Source: Kudoa neothunni (taxonomy: Eukaryota; Cnidaria). From it: 64,000 bases of DNA. Numbering within the stretch: position 1 is the first letter of the stretch; every line of letters begins with the position of its first letter. The position numbers were made by a program, and so were the translations under genes. The notes under the pieces were generated by a model. It ran no database searches. It worked only from the letters and a program-made list of their open reading frames with translations, and was not told the DNA's origin. Below, one piece after another: positions 39,501 to 50,560 of the stretch. The stretch covers positions 4,154,001 through 4,218,000 of the forward strand of contig OZ199839.1 in NCBI GenBank assembly GCA_964304625.1, read 5' to 3'.

Positions 39501-40607
39501 CTACTTGGCACATTACTTTGTATAATACAAATCATTAATTTCGTATAATTTGATGTAATTAACTAATAAAATTCCATCTGTAGAGTAATTTCAGATTAAT
39601 AATTCGGCGAGAAAACTGAAGTGTTGTAAATACCTTTAAGTTTTAATAGTTAATTTTGATGTGCAATGTAATTTCTAAATATGCTCGTTCCATATACATA
39701 TTTAATGGATAGTTCTACTTAAGTATTAAGTAATTAAAAATCCAGAAATTCTTCATAGACCTCCAAAAATCTGCCACAACCCACCTGTGGAGCATATGAT
39801 CAACGATTGGTAAGACTGCTCTAGAATTGTACTCTCTATTTAAATAAAATCATAGTTTTACGCATATTGTTGCAATTCATTTTAGTTCGTAGCGGAAATC
39901 CAAAGAAATTTGTAGTTTGCAGCACATCATCCCTTTTTATCAATTTTAGTGACTAGTCTGTTTACTGGTTTTCAAAATAATTTCTTTTTTAATTTTTTCT
40001 CATTTGCATGAGCATAATCTTCTTTAAATCAGATTCACAAGGTATAATTTTGTAAAAAAGAGAAAATTTTTTGCGTTGGGCATATATATTATGGTTTCTG
40101 ATTCATTTCTAGCAAGAAACTGAACACCAACGTTGATATGTAAGTTAAATAATTTTGAATTGTATATAATTAAAATGAATAAAACAAAGGAAGTTTTAAC
40201 TAGTTATATAAAAGTTTAAGCTTAGCCATACACCACCGTATGTTGATATGAATTTATAAAGTGAGTAATTAGAATAAAATACAAACTTTATATTAAATAT
40301 TGAAATTGTTTATGATTTTAGAATGAATTTCACATATATAGAACTCTCATCTCGCCTAAATCCATATGACTAATTAGACCAACTGTTTTCCAAATGTTTT
40401 GTTAATAACAAGCTGGTTGGACCATTATTCATGTACCAAAATGGTATCGTTACCATCGGTTATCCTATAGTATTATGGAGTCGGTAACTACAGAGCATTC
40501 TCAATCCGTAAAATATTATTTTTAAAACTAAGATCGGTTATTCAATTGATAAGTGAAGTTTCTAGCATGTATTTATATTTGAATTATCTACCTATCACTA
40601 TCGTCAG
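36567..40607. other. AT-rich 4-kb spacer upstream of the neurofibromin-like gene
   Basis: No gene was recognised. It should hold the neurofibromin promoter and possibly a missing 5' exon. A small Tigger-like repeat is suspected at 38797-38960. Confidence 0.45.
38797..38960. mobile_element. Possible Tigger-derived MITE
   Basis: The left end CAGACAAACGCCGATTATC resembles the Tigger terminus seen at 48577 (CAGTTGAACCTCGATTATCC). The right end TTTTCGGATAGTCGACAGTT resembles its inverse. The match is imperfect and the target site is not clean. Confidence 0.35.
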
Positions 40608-40768
40608 AGAAACATCAACCACGAGTTCTAAACAAACTTGCTCAAAATGGTAAAGCAGTTCGCAAGGCAAAAGAAATTAAAACTGAGTTTGACCAGAAAA
40701 GGCGCAAGAAACATCGATGGGGGACTGCAAAGAAAATATTATTTACCGAAAAACATATAGTAAGGTAA
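40608..40768 (+). CDS. Possible terminal exon of an unknown basic protein
   Basis: After a TCGTCAG acceptor-like site an open frame reads LAQNGKAVRKAKEIKTEF and RRKKHRWGTAKKILF before a TAA. The strongly basic, low-asparagine composition differs from random frames in this AT-rich sequence, and it is convergent with the transposase-like gene at 40823. I do not recognise the family and found no upstream exon, so it may be spurious. Confidence 0.3.
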
Positions 40769-40822
40769 TTAAAGTAAAGTAGGTATAGTGAGGGAATGGT
40801 AATAAGTTGTAACTGATAATGA

Positions 40823-42097
40823 TTAAGCGTCAGCGTTAAAGAGGTACTCGTACACATATTGGAAATGGGTTTCAAAGTCATCCTCAAAGTCATCACAACT
40901 GAAACTGTGTACTGCGAACTCGAGTTCATCACATACTTCTGAACAACTCATCTGATCCTTTCGTTGGAGGTGTTGTTTAATGTGTTCGAACACACCATCC
41001 ATTGGATGCTCCTTGTTAGCATACGTAGGTGGAATGATGATGAAATTGAAGGAGAAGTCTGAGTAACATCGAGAAACATGATTGAACGCAAATTGCAACT
41101 GAGGAGAGTAGTCAGAAACGATAGTGACACTATATTTATGTTGTTCAATAAATTTTTCCTTTATATCTTGAAGAATATTTATGTAGTTGGAGAAGACGAT
41201 TTTATCCCAGTTGAGCGAAACGAATGCGTTATTGTTCTTACCCATTGCAACTAAAACATCAAAGCTCATTTGAGTTCTGTGTTGAGAGGGTTTATTTTGT
41301 CTCAAGGTGTAACTAAAATTATCAAACATTTCGTCGTGGTAATCGACAGTGAAATTATAGACTTTTTTTCTGAGAAAAAGTACATCTTGGATGAGCTCGG
41401 ATGTTTCCACGTCCATTGCGTAGCTAAATTAAAACGAAGAATAATTTAAACTATCGTTGTGCAACTGTCCAATAATGATATTTTACCTTAACAATGAGTA
41501 AAGCTCGTTTATAGTAAAACTTCCCATCCTTCTAGTGAAAGAAGGGGCGATATGGTGCTTAACACTCATGAACGAAGAAATGAAGGAACTTGAAACTTTC
41601 CTTTTGATGCGATTCGAAATCATATTCGATAATGTGTAAGGACTAAGATCGTCGTGCCAGGTCAAAATATGCCGTAGATACTCTTCTTGTGTAAACGTCA
41701 ACTGACTCAATTCGTCAACATTTTCGCTATGCAGACGGACAGTTAGCTCGTATTTCAGATGATAATATATCTTTTTGACACTAGCCAGTGGTAAACCTAG
41801 CTTGGCTGCAACAACTCTTGGACTTGCTCTTTTTTTCTGAATGAGTAAATAAAAATTTAAATCAATAAGAAAAGAAGAAAAATTTGATTTTTGTATCACT
41901 CTGATAATGTCCTAATAGTCCAATAATTACTGATAAGCATACTAACGTACACATAAATAGGAAATTTTCGTGACACATTCGCATCGTTAAAGTCAATAGA
42001 TATATTAAAATATAGGAATTATTACTCGTATCAATCGCTTCATGTTTTGAATAAGAGTGGTCTCATATTCCAACTGACCGATAGAAGTAGAATCCAT
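40823..42097 (-). CDS. Tc1/mariner (DDE_3)-type transposase gene, open and spliced; possibly domesticated
   Basis: Exons 42097-42026, 41836-41487 and 41423-40823 join into 1023 nt, 340 residues with no interruption, the normal length for Tc1/mariner transposases. The N-terminal part has a helix-turn-helix (RASPRVVAAKLGLPLASVKK) and a linker. The catalytic part shows FTVDYHDEMFDN, VTIVSDYSPQLQFAF and IIPPTYANKEHPMDGVFEHI at the positions of the three acidic residues; the usual NPIEHVW block reads HPMDGVF, giving D, D, D. The second intron is 63 nt (41424-41486); the first is about 190 nt, and a small extra exon in it is possible. I see no flanking inverted repeats or TA duplication, so this may be a host gene of transposase origin, or an element whose ends I missed. 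Confidence 0.7.
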
Positions 42098-42990
42098 TTG
42101 ATCAAAATGCTCACAGTCGAACTTTTATTAGAATCAGCAATGTAAACAAGAGTTGCATTGTCACAAGATATTTGTTGCTGCCACTTCATTTTTAGGCTTT
42201 TAGTTCATTTTCCAGGGTTACTATTTTGAAATAAACTATTCAAGCTGCCACTGTTATATTTAGGTGTGAGGCGTCGCCTTGAGTGTTGGTCGCTTTTTTT
42301 GGGAATTGCCTAGCAAATAGATTCGACCTAATGTCACGTTTTACACTTCATGATAGTTAAGAATTGTTGTAGTTATTTCACAACAACAAGAACTTAACCT
42401 TTGAATGATGATGCTATTAACAATTAGTAACGCTACATCATTTTAACAAGCCTCAAGGTTTTTTCTACATACTGATTAATCGTTTATATTAATTAATGTA
42501 AAATGCAACATTCTTGATCTGAAACGTATTTCTAAAACATGCCGACGTAAATATATCTAAGCACTCATCTGTTCATTAGATAAACAAAAATAATCTTCGG
42601 TACCATCACAATGACCTAGGCCTACAATTTTTGAACACGTCTATTGAGCGTATAGAAAATATGGTTCAATATTTTTTTAGCTTCACGGAAAATTTGAAAT
42701 ACACAGAGCCAACTAATTTTTAACTTGGCGTTTTAATTTATTCAGCACAATGGAAAAACAAGTAAACATTTTATTTCTTTAAACCTTCATAAAAATTAAT
42801 TCACTGATCTTTTCACAGCTTCAAATAATTAACGCTTTTCATACCTTATACAAAAAAGAATAATAATTTATATGAATTTTTACATGGAAGTATTTTAAGG
42901 AGGATATATTATGAAGAGGAAGACGGCGAATCGAATAATTTTTATCGTAGAAAATAATTAATTTATTAAAAAGAACACACACTACCAATA
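42098..42990. other. AT-rich spacer
   Basis: Nothing recognised between the transposase-like gene and the piggyBac relic. Confidence 0.45.
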
Positions 42991-43950
42991 ATTATCCCAA
43001 CAACATCAAAAGTCTGATCTGATTCTGCTCAATGGGCGGAATTATAATTGCACTTAGGTCACATAGAATAGCGAGCGTACATTCTAACCGAAGTTTCATC
43101 ACCGAATGCAAAAACAGTGACCTTATTGATGCGTTAACTTACAATTTAATGAATATTAATCTACACTAAATTTCCATTCCAATTATATAGTGGGCGTGAG
43201 GAGCGTTTAATGCTTTATAGGAGGTGAGAACCACATTTATAGTTTGGAAGCGTTGTTTAATTGTATCACTATTAGATCCTACAGACAAGATAATCACAAA
43301 TTTCCCTTTTTGTTTGTGCATTACGTTAATATTCTATTAAATAAGAAAAATATAATGCTGTATAAACTCCTATATTTGATGGAAGAGCACACGGAGGAAT
43401 ATTTTTTTTAATATTACGTACGGTACTTAAACACATAAGCATCTTCCCAAGTAATTCGGCTAACAATTTAAAAAATACGAAAAAATTGCCATCAACCTCA
43501 TTTCCAATAGAACGAAAAAGTAGGTGATTAAGGTCAACACAACACTTTCACGAACATTGCAATTTGATTGCATCGCTTTCATTTTGAATAAGATATAGAA
43601 AAATATTCATCAATAAAGTAACCCAAAATAAAGAGCTTAATTCCATGAATAATTATTAACAAAGTTATATATTACAGGCAACATAATCTTCCTTCAAAAG
43701 TAACAAGCTGGTCATCTACAGTGACATCCCGATTTGTAGTATAACATAATGATAGGATATAAATTAACTTAGGTAGGATAAACGTCACGAATCAAACCAA
43801 ATTTTTGTTTTTCTCTGCGCTCACCAACGCTGTAGTCATCTAATTACACAGATCATGATATAGATTTGAACTTTCGAATCTATATCGGCGACGTATTTGG
43901 CTATCTTCGATCACATTGATTAGCTCCGGTTATTGTTTAACTCTATATTT
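42991..43950 (-). pseudogene. Second piggyBac transposase relic
   Basis: Right to left, in several frames, come ERREKQKFGLIRDVYPT (about 43.8 kb), RDVTVDDQLVTFEGR (about 43.73-43.69 kb; the family block is VTVDEQL..FRGR), and TVRNIKKNIPPCALPS (about 43.43-43.37 kb; family GTVRKNKKEIPP), then KREICDYLVC. These are conserved piggyBac blocks in the right order, with many stops and shifts between them. Ends were not located. It differs in sequence from the element at 15598-18946 and is probably another, older family member. Confidence 0.65.
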
Positions 43951-45116
43951 TTATGCACGTCAATTAAGATTAATTTTCCTATATACTCTATATATTAAAT
44001 ACACTTCACGTCCTTCTAGTTTACCCAAGTGCATTATTCATTATTTATCGTAAATATTTGTATTTTAAGAAATACGTTGACCCATAACCTTAGTAAAAAA
44101 ATATTAAGACATTCAAAGATATTTTTTTATACATTTAAAGGAGTGAATAATAAAATCATGACAGAAATTCATAATGTTTTAGAAGGAAGTTTACTATCTT
44201 CAAAAATTCTATGGAATCGTCCGAATATTCTAATTTAATTATCACAATAATAATCGGATGTTAAGGACTTATTGTTTATGTAATAACTTACCTGAACACG
44301 TTGTTTAAGTGATACAAATAGAGAAAACAGGACTCTGCCAAGCTCAAGGCTATTTCGAATTTTTACAACCATAATTCTATAAAACTAAAAATTACTAATA
44401 GCTTATCACAGATGTAAGAAAATTCAATTAATTCATTAACTAATTAAATATTCGCATTTATAAATATTCCTAAAAGTAAAAAAATATTTTAAACATCACA
44501 AAAATCCGTGAATTTCACAATAAAAAGCTAAAGATCATTGTAATTTTAATGGTATATTTAAACGGATTTATTATTGTGGTATTATTTTAAATTAGTTGTC
44601 ATAATGATCACCATGTTCACTTTTCAAATATGGAAACATCTCTTTTTGTATTTAAAAATCCAAAGTAAGACAATTCAAGATTTTCACTTATTATTTGGTG
44701 CTAAAATAAATAAATTTACAAATTATTAATAGAGTGTCATTTATAATCTTGGGAGTAATTTAAGCAACTTTACTACTTAATGGGATTGTGGCGCACGCAT
44801 AAAATCGTATCAAACAATCTATTAGCAATGGTATCGATTCTAATGTTTGAATGACAAAATTATCTCACTCTATATATTGAACCAAATTATTTAAATACAT
44901 TATTTCCTGATTTTACAGATATTATTAAATTTTATTGTGCAATTAACTTGAAAAACATATAATTTCAACTTTTTAAACAAAATTGTATATTTTTATTGAT
45001 TTTAAATGTACAAAAATAATTATAGCGAATTTATAAAATCACAACAATCAGCTCTCCACTGAATAAACTTATTATTAGTCTGCGCACGCAATTTCTATTT
45101 ACAATTTTTATTATCT
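43951..45116. other. Spacer upstream of the Flightless-1-like gene
   Basis: A 69-codon frame at 44029-44238 (+) has no recognisable relatives. Otherwise AT-rich sequence; the last few hundred bases should hold the promoter of the next gene. Confidence 0.4.
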
Positions 45117-48100
45117 ATGGGTGACTATTATAAGAGCATTTTGGGAATAGATTTCTCCAACTACGAATGCAATGTAATATATTGATGTGAATTATTGTCG
45201 ATAAGATGCCATTTTCGGCCGATGGATAGGAATGGTTTAATAATGTGACAGATAAAATGCAAAATTTGGAATCCATCAAAATGGATTACACACATTTATC
45301 TGATCTTGAATTTTTGTCCAAATTTCATAATTTGGTACTTTGATGGTTGATTTGATATTTTGTTTTAATGAGTGGCTGGTGTAGGAGGAAATTAGTTGTA
45401 GAAATAATAATCTCGAGAGTTTGCCCGATAGAGAAGCTGAGCAGCCCAACCAACTAAAAGTTCTCATTAAAATTATTTATGTCATCACGATATTTACGGA
45501 TTGTGGTAGGTTTTGAAGTTATCGAAAAACCGTTTGACGTTTGAAACCCTAGAAAATTATCTAACTAGATACGATACACTTGAAACTATAGTAATATTAT
45601 TTCTTTTATTAGTTTTATTTATTAGTGTTGTTAGGATTTATCAGAAAACAATCTTGAGGATATTCCTCTCTCCATAAAAAACCAACATAATCTCATCGTG
45701 TTAAATCTATCAAAGAACAGGTAATTCGACAAATAGAGATGATTTAGATGAAGCATTTGTCTTTTAGAATATCTTCCTTGGATCGTGATGTGATTTTTGT
45801 CGGTCATTTTATTTTTTAAAGTCGTTTCTTGTAGCTATTTACCGATATGGAACAACTAAGATTTTTGAATGTATCCCGCAATCTGCTGGGTATTTTTGGG
45901 TTTCTTTTAATTGATGTTGTATAATGTTGTCTATAGAGGAAATGCCTTTCAACATTCAATGTCAGGAGATACAACAAATGGTAGTGGTTGGCGTGAGGAT
46001 AGATTTAAATTATATTTATAGGATTTAAGCTATAACCCTTTTAAAACCTTGGACTCTGAGTGAGAGTGATCTGTTGATGACTCTAATTGAATATTTAGTT
46101 TATTTCTTAATCTATCATCAATTAAAATATTGGATCTCTCCCATGTCAATGTAAAAATTAATAATTAATGTTATTCGTCGATGTGGGGGAATTTTAGTTG
46201 CAACAATTATCTGAAAACACCAATCTTTTTACATTGTTTTGTCCCCTAACTAACTTGATTGGTATTTCGTTCGAATTTTATTTCATTATTAATTTACTGC
46301 CACTAATATAATAGAACTCAATGTATCACATAATGAATTGAAAGAAAGTAATTTATTTTAATTTACAAATAAAAATTTGATTTCTATTGTTTAGTTCCTT
46401 TGTCTGTGTACGAGATTGTTTCGCTCAAAAAACTCAATCTCTCACACAATAAAATAACTATGATATCGTCAAAGATTTGTATACAAATTTTAACTACATA
46501 AGACTATATGTGGCCATTAAAATTTAATCCCTTTTAAATTAAATTGCGCATATGCAAAATTATTTTTAGCCCTCGAACACCTGAGGAAAAAAGTTACACA
46601 AATACCATGTGGTGGCCACATGAAAAAATGTATTAAAATAATTATTTACGTTATTTTTTACATCTTGAAATCTAATAAATTTAGTAAAAAAATCAGGGAT
46701 GCATTTTTGTGACGCTTATTTGCGCAAGTGTGAAGAACGGGAATAATTATGCTTTTATGTATGTTGAATAGCGTGAAAAATTAGAGATAAACTGTTTCAT
46801 TTTTCATATTTTTCTTCCCATTATTATTTTAACAGATACGATTTTGTTTTAATCTCAAAATCCATGATTTTATCATGAAATCTCTTCACCAGTTGACAGA
46901 AATATGTTAAAGTGTCAAGTTGTTATAGAAACCAAAAAATGGATGTTAATTAATTCCTTGCTTCAAAGTATAGTAATAATGTTTATATTACCACAGATAA
47001 GCTTTTTTATATATTTTAACTAATTAAACATTATTATTTATAAGGTGGGCAGATTCAGGTATTCTTGTAACTTTTTTTCTTTTTTTGATTTTAAGCGGAA
47101 GTATTAAATATAAAACTCCATTATTTAAGTATCTTTAAGAACACCATTATACTATAAAATACACCAAGGGGAAACAGATAATAAATTATTTTCTAGCGTT
47201 ATTGATTAACAAGCGTTGATTGACCACCTCCAGGTATTCGAGGGCTGACTATTATACAACTGTTATTTAATAAGTTAACAAATGTATTTTCATAAAAAAC
47301 TAATCGAATTAATCGATGCATTATATGTTAAAAATAATTCATAATAATTAATCTTAGTCAAACTAATAGGATTAAATTCTAACGGACAAATAGTCATTAC
47401 TTCCTTTTTTTATAAAAATCTAATTTTACTCCTGAATAGCCCATTTGGTTGAGCTCACTAGTTTGAGTTTGTCTTCAAATAGACTGGGAACTTTACCAGT
47501 ATATTCGTTGTTTTTTCGTTTTACTTTTAATTGATTACAGTCTGCAATCACCCACCTTGTCAGTTTGAGATGTCTATACTTGAATGGTAACTTTAAGTGT
47601 GATATTTATGGAATGTATTTTGTTTCTCAAGACAACAAACTCAATCTGTATACAATTCCCGATAGTTTTGAAAAATTGGAGAATCTAGTATATTTTGTAT
47701 AACAATTGACAAATGAGGTTCAATTTTTCGTAAAGACGACATTTATGTGTGCATTCAATGAGCTCACTTCTATTCCCAAGTCTCTGTGTGAATGCGGCCA
47801 GCTGAGCACTCTGATCGTCAATGACAACGATCTTCAAACTGTTCCCGAAGAGATTTATTATTTAAAGAACATGAAAGTCGCTTTAAATATAATCAATGCA
47901 ACTTTTTAAAAAATCTATAGACCTTTGATTATCGCAATAATCCGAATTTCGTTATGCCAAAACGTCCCTCACTCGATAACGATGAATTTCGAGGAATGGA
48001 TTTCTCTTATGAAAATGTGAAAAATATGGTTATCACCATGTTGAAACAGAAATTCAAACTTGAGCAGGAAGGTTTTTATTATTTTTTCTTTGATTATTAC

Positions 48101-48182
48101 GATATGATATTATATGAGAGGTTCATATTTATTGTGATCTATTCATATTCTAGGACGAGAACGACTAAGAATCCAAAAAGAG
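45117..48182 (+). CDS. FLII: Flightless-1 (FLII)-like protein, leucine-rich-repeat half only, cut by the gap
   Basis: Flightless-1 couples leucine-rich repeats to gelsolin repeats and regulates actin and nuclear receptor signalling. Nineteen exons join in frame to 426 residues: 45117-45173, 45230-45334, 45385-45459, 45510-45590, 45635-45720, 45768-45789, 45835-45889, 45937-45980, 46022-46059, 46099-46150, 46198-46261, 46315-46347, 46395-46478, 47440-47498, 47541-47586, 47632-47687, 47736-47876, 47921-48071, 48154-48182. The start GIDFSNYECN matches the animal GVDLSGNDFK, then repeats follow (LIVLNLSKNRISSL, LKKLNLSHNKITMI, LTSLSLSSNRLGTLP). The end of the repeat domain is diagnostic: TFDYRNNPNFVMPKRP against DVRENPNLVMPPKP, then GMDFSYENVKN. 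None of the gelsolin repeats that should follow appears before the N run at 49092, so the gene is incomplete in this assembly. Confidence 0.9.
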
Positions 48183-49091
48183 GTATTTTTTCGAATTAAA
48201 TTATATATGGCGGAGTTTATTTGATATTGTAATCGGCGCGATTTAATTTTAAAAAATATGGCACATGCCTGCGGCTAAAATTATTTATGCATATTTTATA
48301 TTTGACTGGGAAGCTAAGATTATACTTTTAATATTTTTTTATATTGTATATGTGCAGTTGAAATAATTGCAAGGGTTTAGTCGACTTTTCGTACAATTAG
48401 CGCGCGCATAATATAATGTAATTACGATTTTTGCATAGTTGGAATATCGAAGGTAGTTTTTTTAACTTATTAATTTTAATAAGAAGCAAACATATTTTTA
48501 TAGTTATTCATAAATTAATAGTGAATCTGCTGTAAATGCCGATACAACGCTTTTTATTTATTTGTTAGAGATTTGAAATACAGTTGAACCTCGATTATCC
48601 GGAAAATTTGGGACCATCAATTTTCATAAAAATAATGAGGCTCCAGTTGATCGAGCATAAACAACGGTATATGTGCGCGCAGTTTTAAAATTTCTGCTTA
48701 AATGATTGTTTATTTAATTTATAAACGATTTTCACTGTTTATTAACTAAAATAGTTGAACTTCTGTAACTTAAATTAAAAATATTGGCATATCTATTAAA
48801 TAAGAATATGGAAATTTAAAATAAAAATAAAAAACAATGCGTGGTTATGGGAGAAAAACACGTCTACATAGGAATATCCTACTTTATTAAAATATCGATA
48901 ATTAATGTTTGTTTAATATAAATACAGGCATGTGGTCAGATATAATACAAATTTATATAAGAAATTAATGCTTAATTTAAGTTTTAAAAGAAAAATTTTT
49001 AAATAATTAATCTAGAAATACTTTTGTTTCAAATATTGCATTCGCGTACATGCTACATTGTATATTTCGTACGGTGATGGGTGGTACTTTT
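48183..49091. other. Sequence between the last FLII exon found and the gap
   Basis: Presumably FLII intron. It contains one Tigger-type terminus and no exon that I can read. Confidence 0.45.
48577..48670. mobile_element. Tigger/pogo-type terminus, other end not found
   Basis: TA is followed by CAGTTGAACCTCGATTATCC, an almost textbook Tigger end, then unique-looking sequence with a second weaker echo (CCAGTTGATCGAG) near 48644. No inverted partner is visible before the gap, so the element is either truncated or runs into unsequenced DNA. The right border given is arbitrary. Confidence 0.55.
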
Positions 49092-49291
49092 NNNNNNNNN
49101 NNNNNNNNNNNNNNNNNNNNNNNNNNNNNNNNNNNNNNNNNNNNNNNNNNNNNNNNNNNNNNNNNNNNNNNNNNNNNNNNNNNNNNNNNNNNNNNNNNNN
49201 NNNNNNNNNNNNNNNNNNNNNNNNNNNNNNNNNNNNNNNNNNNNNNNNNNNNNNNNNNNNNNNNNNNNNNNNNNNNNNNNNNNNNNNNNNN
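49092..49291. other. Assembly gap of exactly 200 N
   Basis: A run of 200 unknown bases, a round number typical of a placeholder of unknown size. FLII coding sequence stops to its left and a copy of 7663 onwards begins to its right. Confidence 0.98.
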
Positions 49292-49598
49292 GTTAATATA
49301 TATTTTTAGGTTGTATACTTATTTGAGTGTTATTAGGCTGCATTTCTATAAGATAAACGAGAAAAAAAGAAAGAGACTAGTTATAGTTTAATGAATATTT
49401 GTGTAATAGTTATTCTTAAAACATTTTGAGCATTTCTACGAACATCTTAATTGAGTTTAATAGCCCTGAATAATATAATTCCTTAGAAATCCTTAAGTAT
49501 GTAAGAAACCGCATTATGTAAAAGTTACCCGTATCCAATTTTAATGTCACTTAGTTACCCCCTGTTATTTAAAATTTACCCCTGGTTGAGGACCTCTG
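49292..49598. mobile_element. hAT MITE 1, second copy, left end lost in the gap
   Basis: Equivalent to 7663-7969. The right end and its 8-bp target copy (49599-49606) are present; the left 50 bp fall in the N run. Confidence 0.75.
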
Positions 49599-49606
49599 GT
49601 CTAGAG

Positions 49607-49833
49607 CTTTATTTCCCAACCCTTTTGGTCTAAGGATCCCTAACTAGATAAGCTAAATGAATACAAACCCCTGAATGTATTAACCACGCATATTTATTTA
49701 TATTTGCGGTACTATTGTCCCAGAATTATGTTTTTAAAGTTGGTATTATTATAGCCGAGAATTCACGAAAGACTAGGCTTTTAAGAGTAAGGATCATCTT
49801 GGGGGTCCACGAACCCCAGGCTGGATAACATTG
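49607..49833. mobile_element. hAT MITE 2, second copy
   Basis: Equivalent to 7978-8204, with the same flanking 8-bp sequences. Confidence 0.65.
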
Positions 49834-50560
49834 GCCTAGAACCTAGATGGGGTGATTTCATCATGTTAGAAATCGATTAAATATCGCCTAAATACATCAG
49901 ACAAATTTTTAATGTTCATATTTAATTGTGTAAAATATTTTTAAAATTAAACTCAGAAAAAGAGAACTCTAAACTTATAATTTAATGGTTGAATGAGCAG
50001 AATGTTTTGTTTGAATGAGGTTTTCGATTAAACTAATGATATTTAATCCGTTAAATAAATCACAATTTGTCGTATAAAATAGTGAATGTGGTAAACCTTG
50101 TTTGGCTTTATGAATTGTTTCCAATATGAATGAGATGTGTGAAAAGAATAATAAAAAAATTCTTGCATTAGTCAAAAATATCGATTTTTTTAATGCTGAT
50201 TCAATTTTATAAAAGAGTTTACATATTTAAAAATTTAAAGTTAAAATTTTAGTGGTATCGGTATTGAATGTCGATAAGCTTTGGTTAGTACTGGTCATAA
50301 TATGGTATCTTGTTATCAAGAAAATATTTGCCATGATTTTCAAGTTTTTTTTAATCAAATTTTATTTTTGCATTGTATAATTCATTTAAATGGTCTATTT
50401 ATGTCTATGATCTTGTGATCGGCAACAGCCCGTTGAAGTTAATTTGACCACTTAAAGTACGATCAGATTTTCGTCGCAACAATAGCCACTTCTTTATTGG
50501 TCGATTGTACAATTTTTGATTAATTGAGTGCTTTTTTTATTGGAAATCTAATTAAAACAG

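Noticed and set aside
44029-44238. 69-codon frame upstream of the Flightless-1-like gene
   Set aside because: Composition is that of random AT-rich frames; no splice context or homology.
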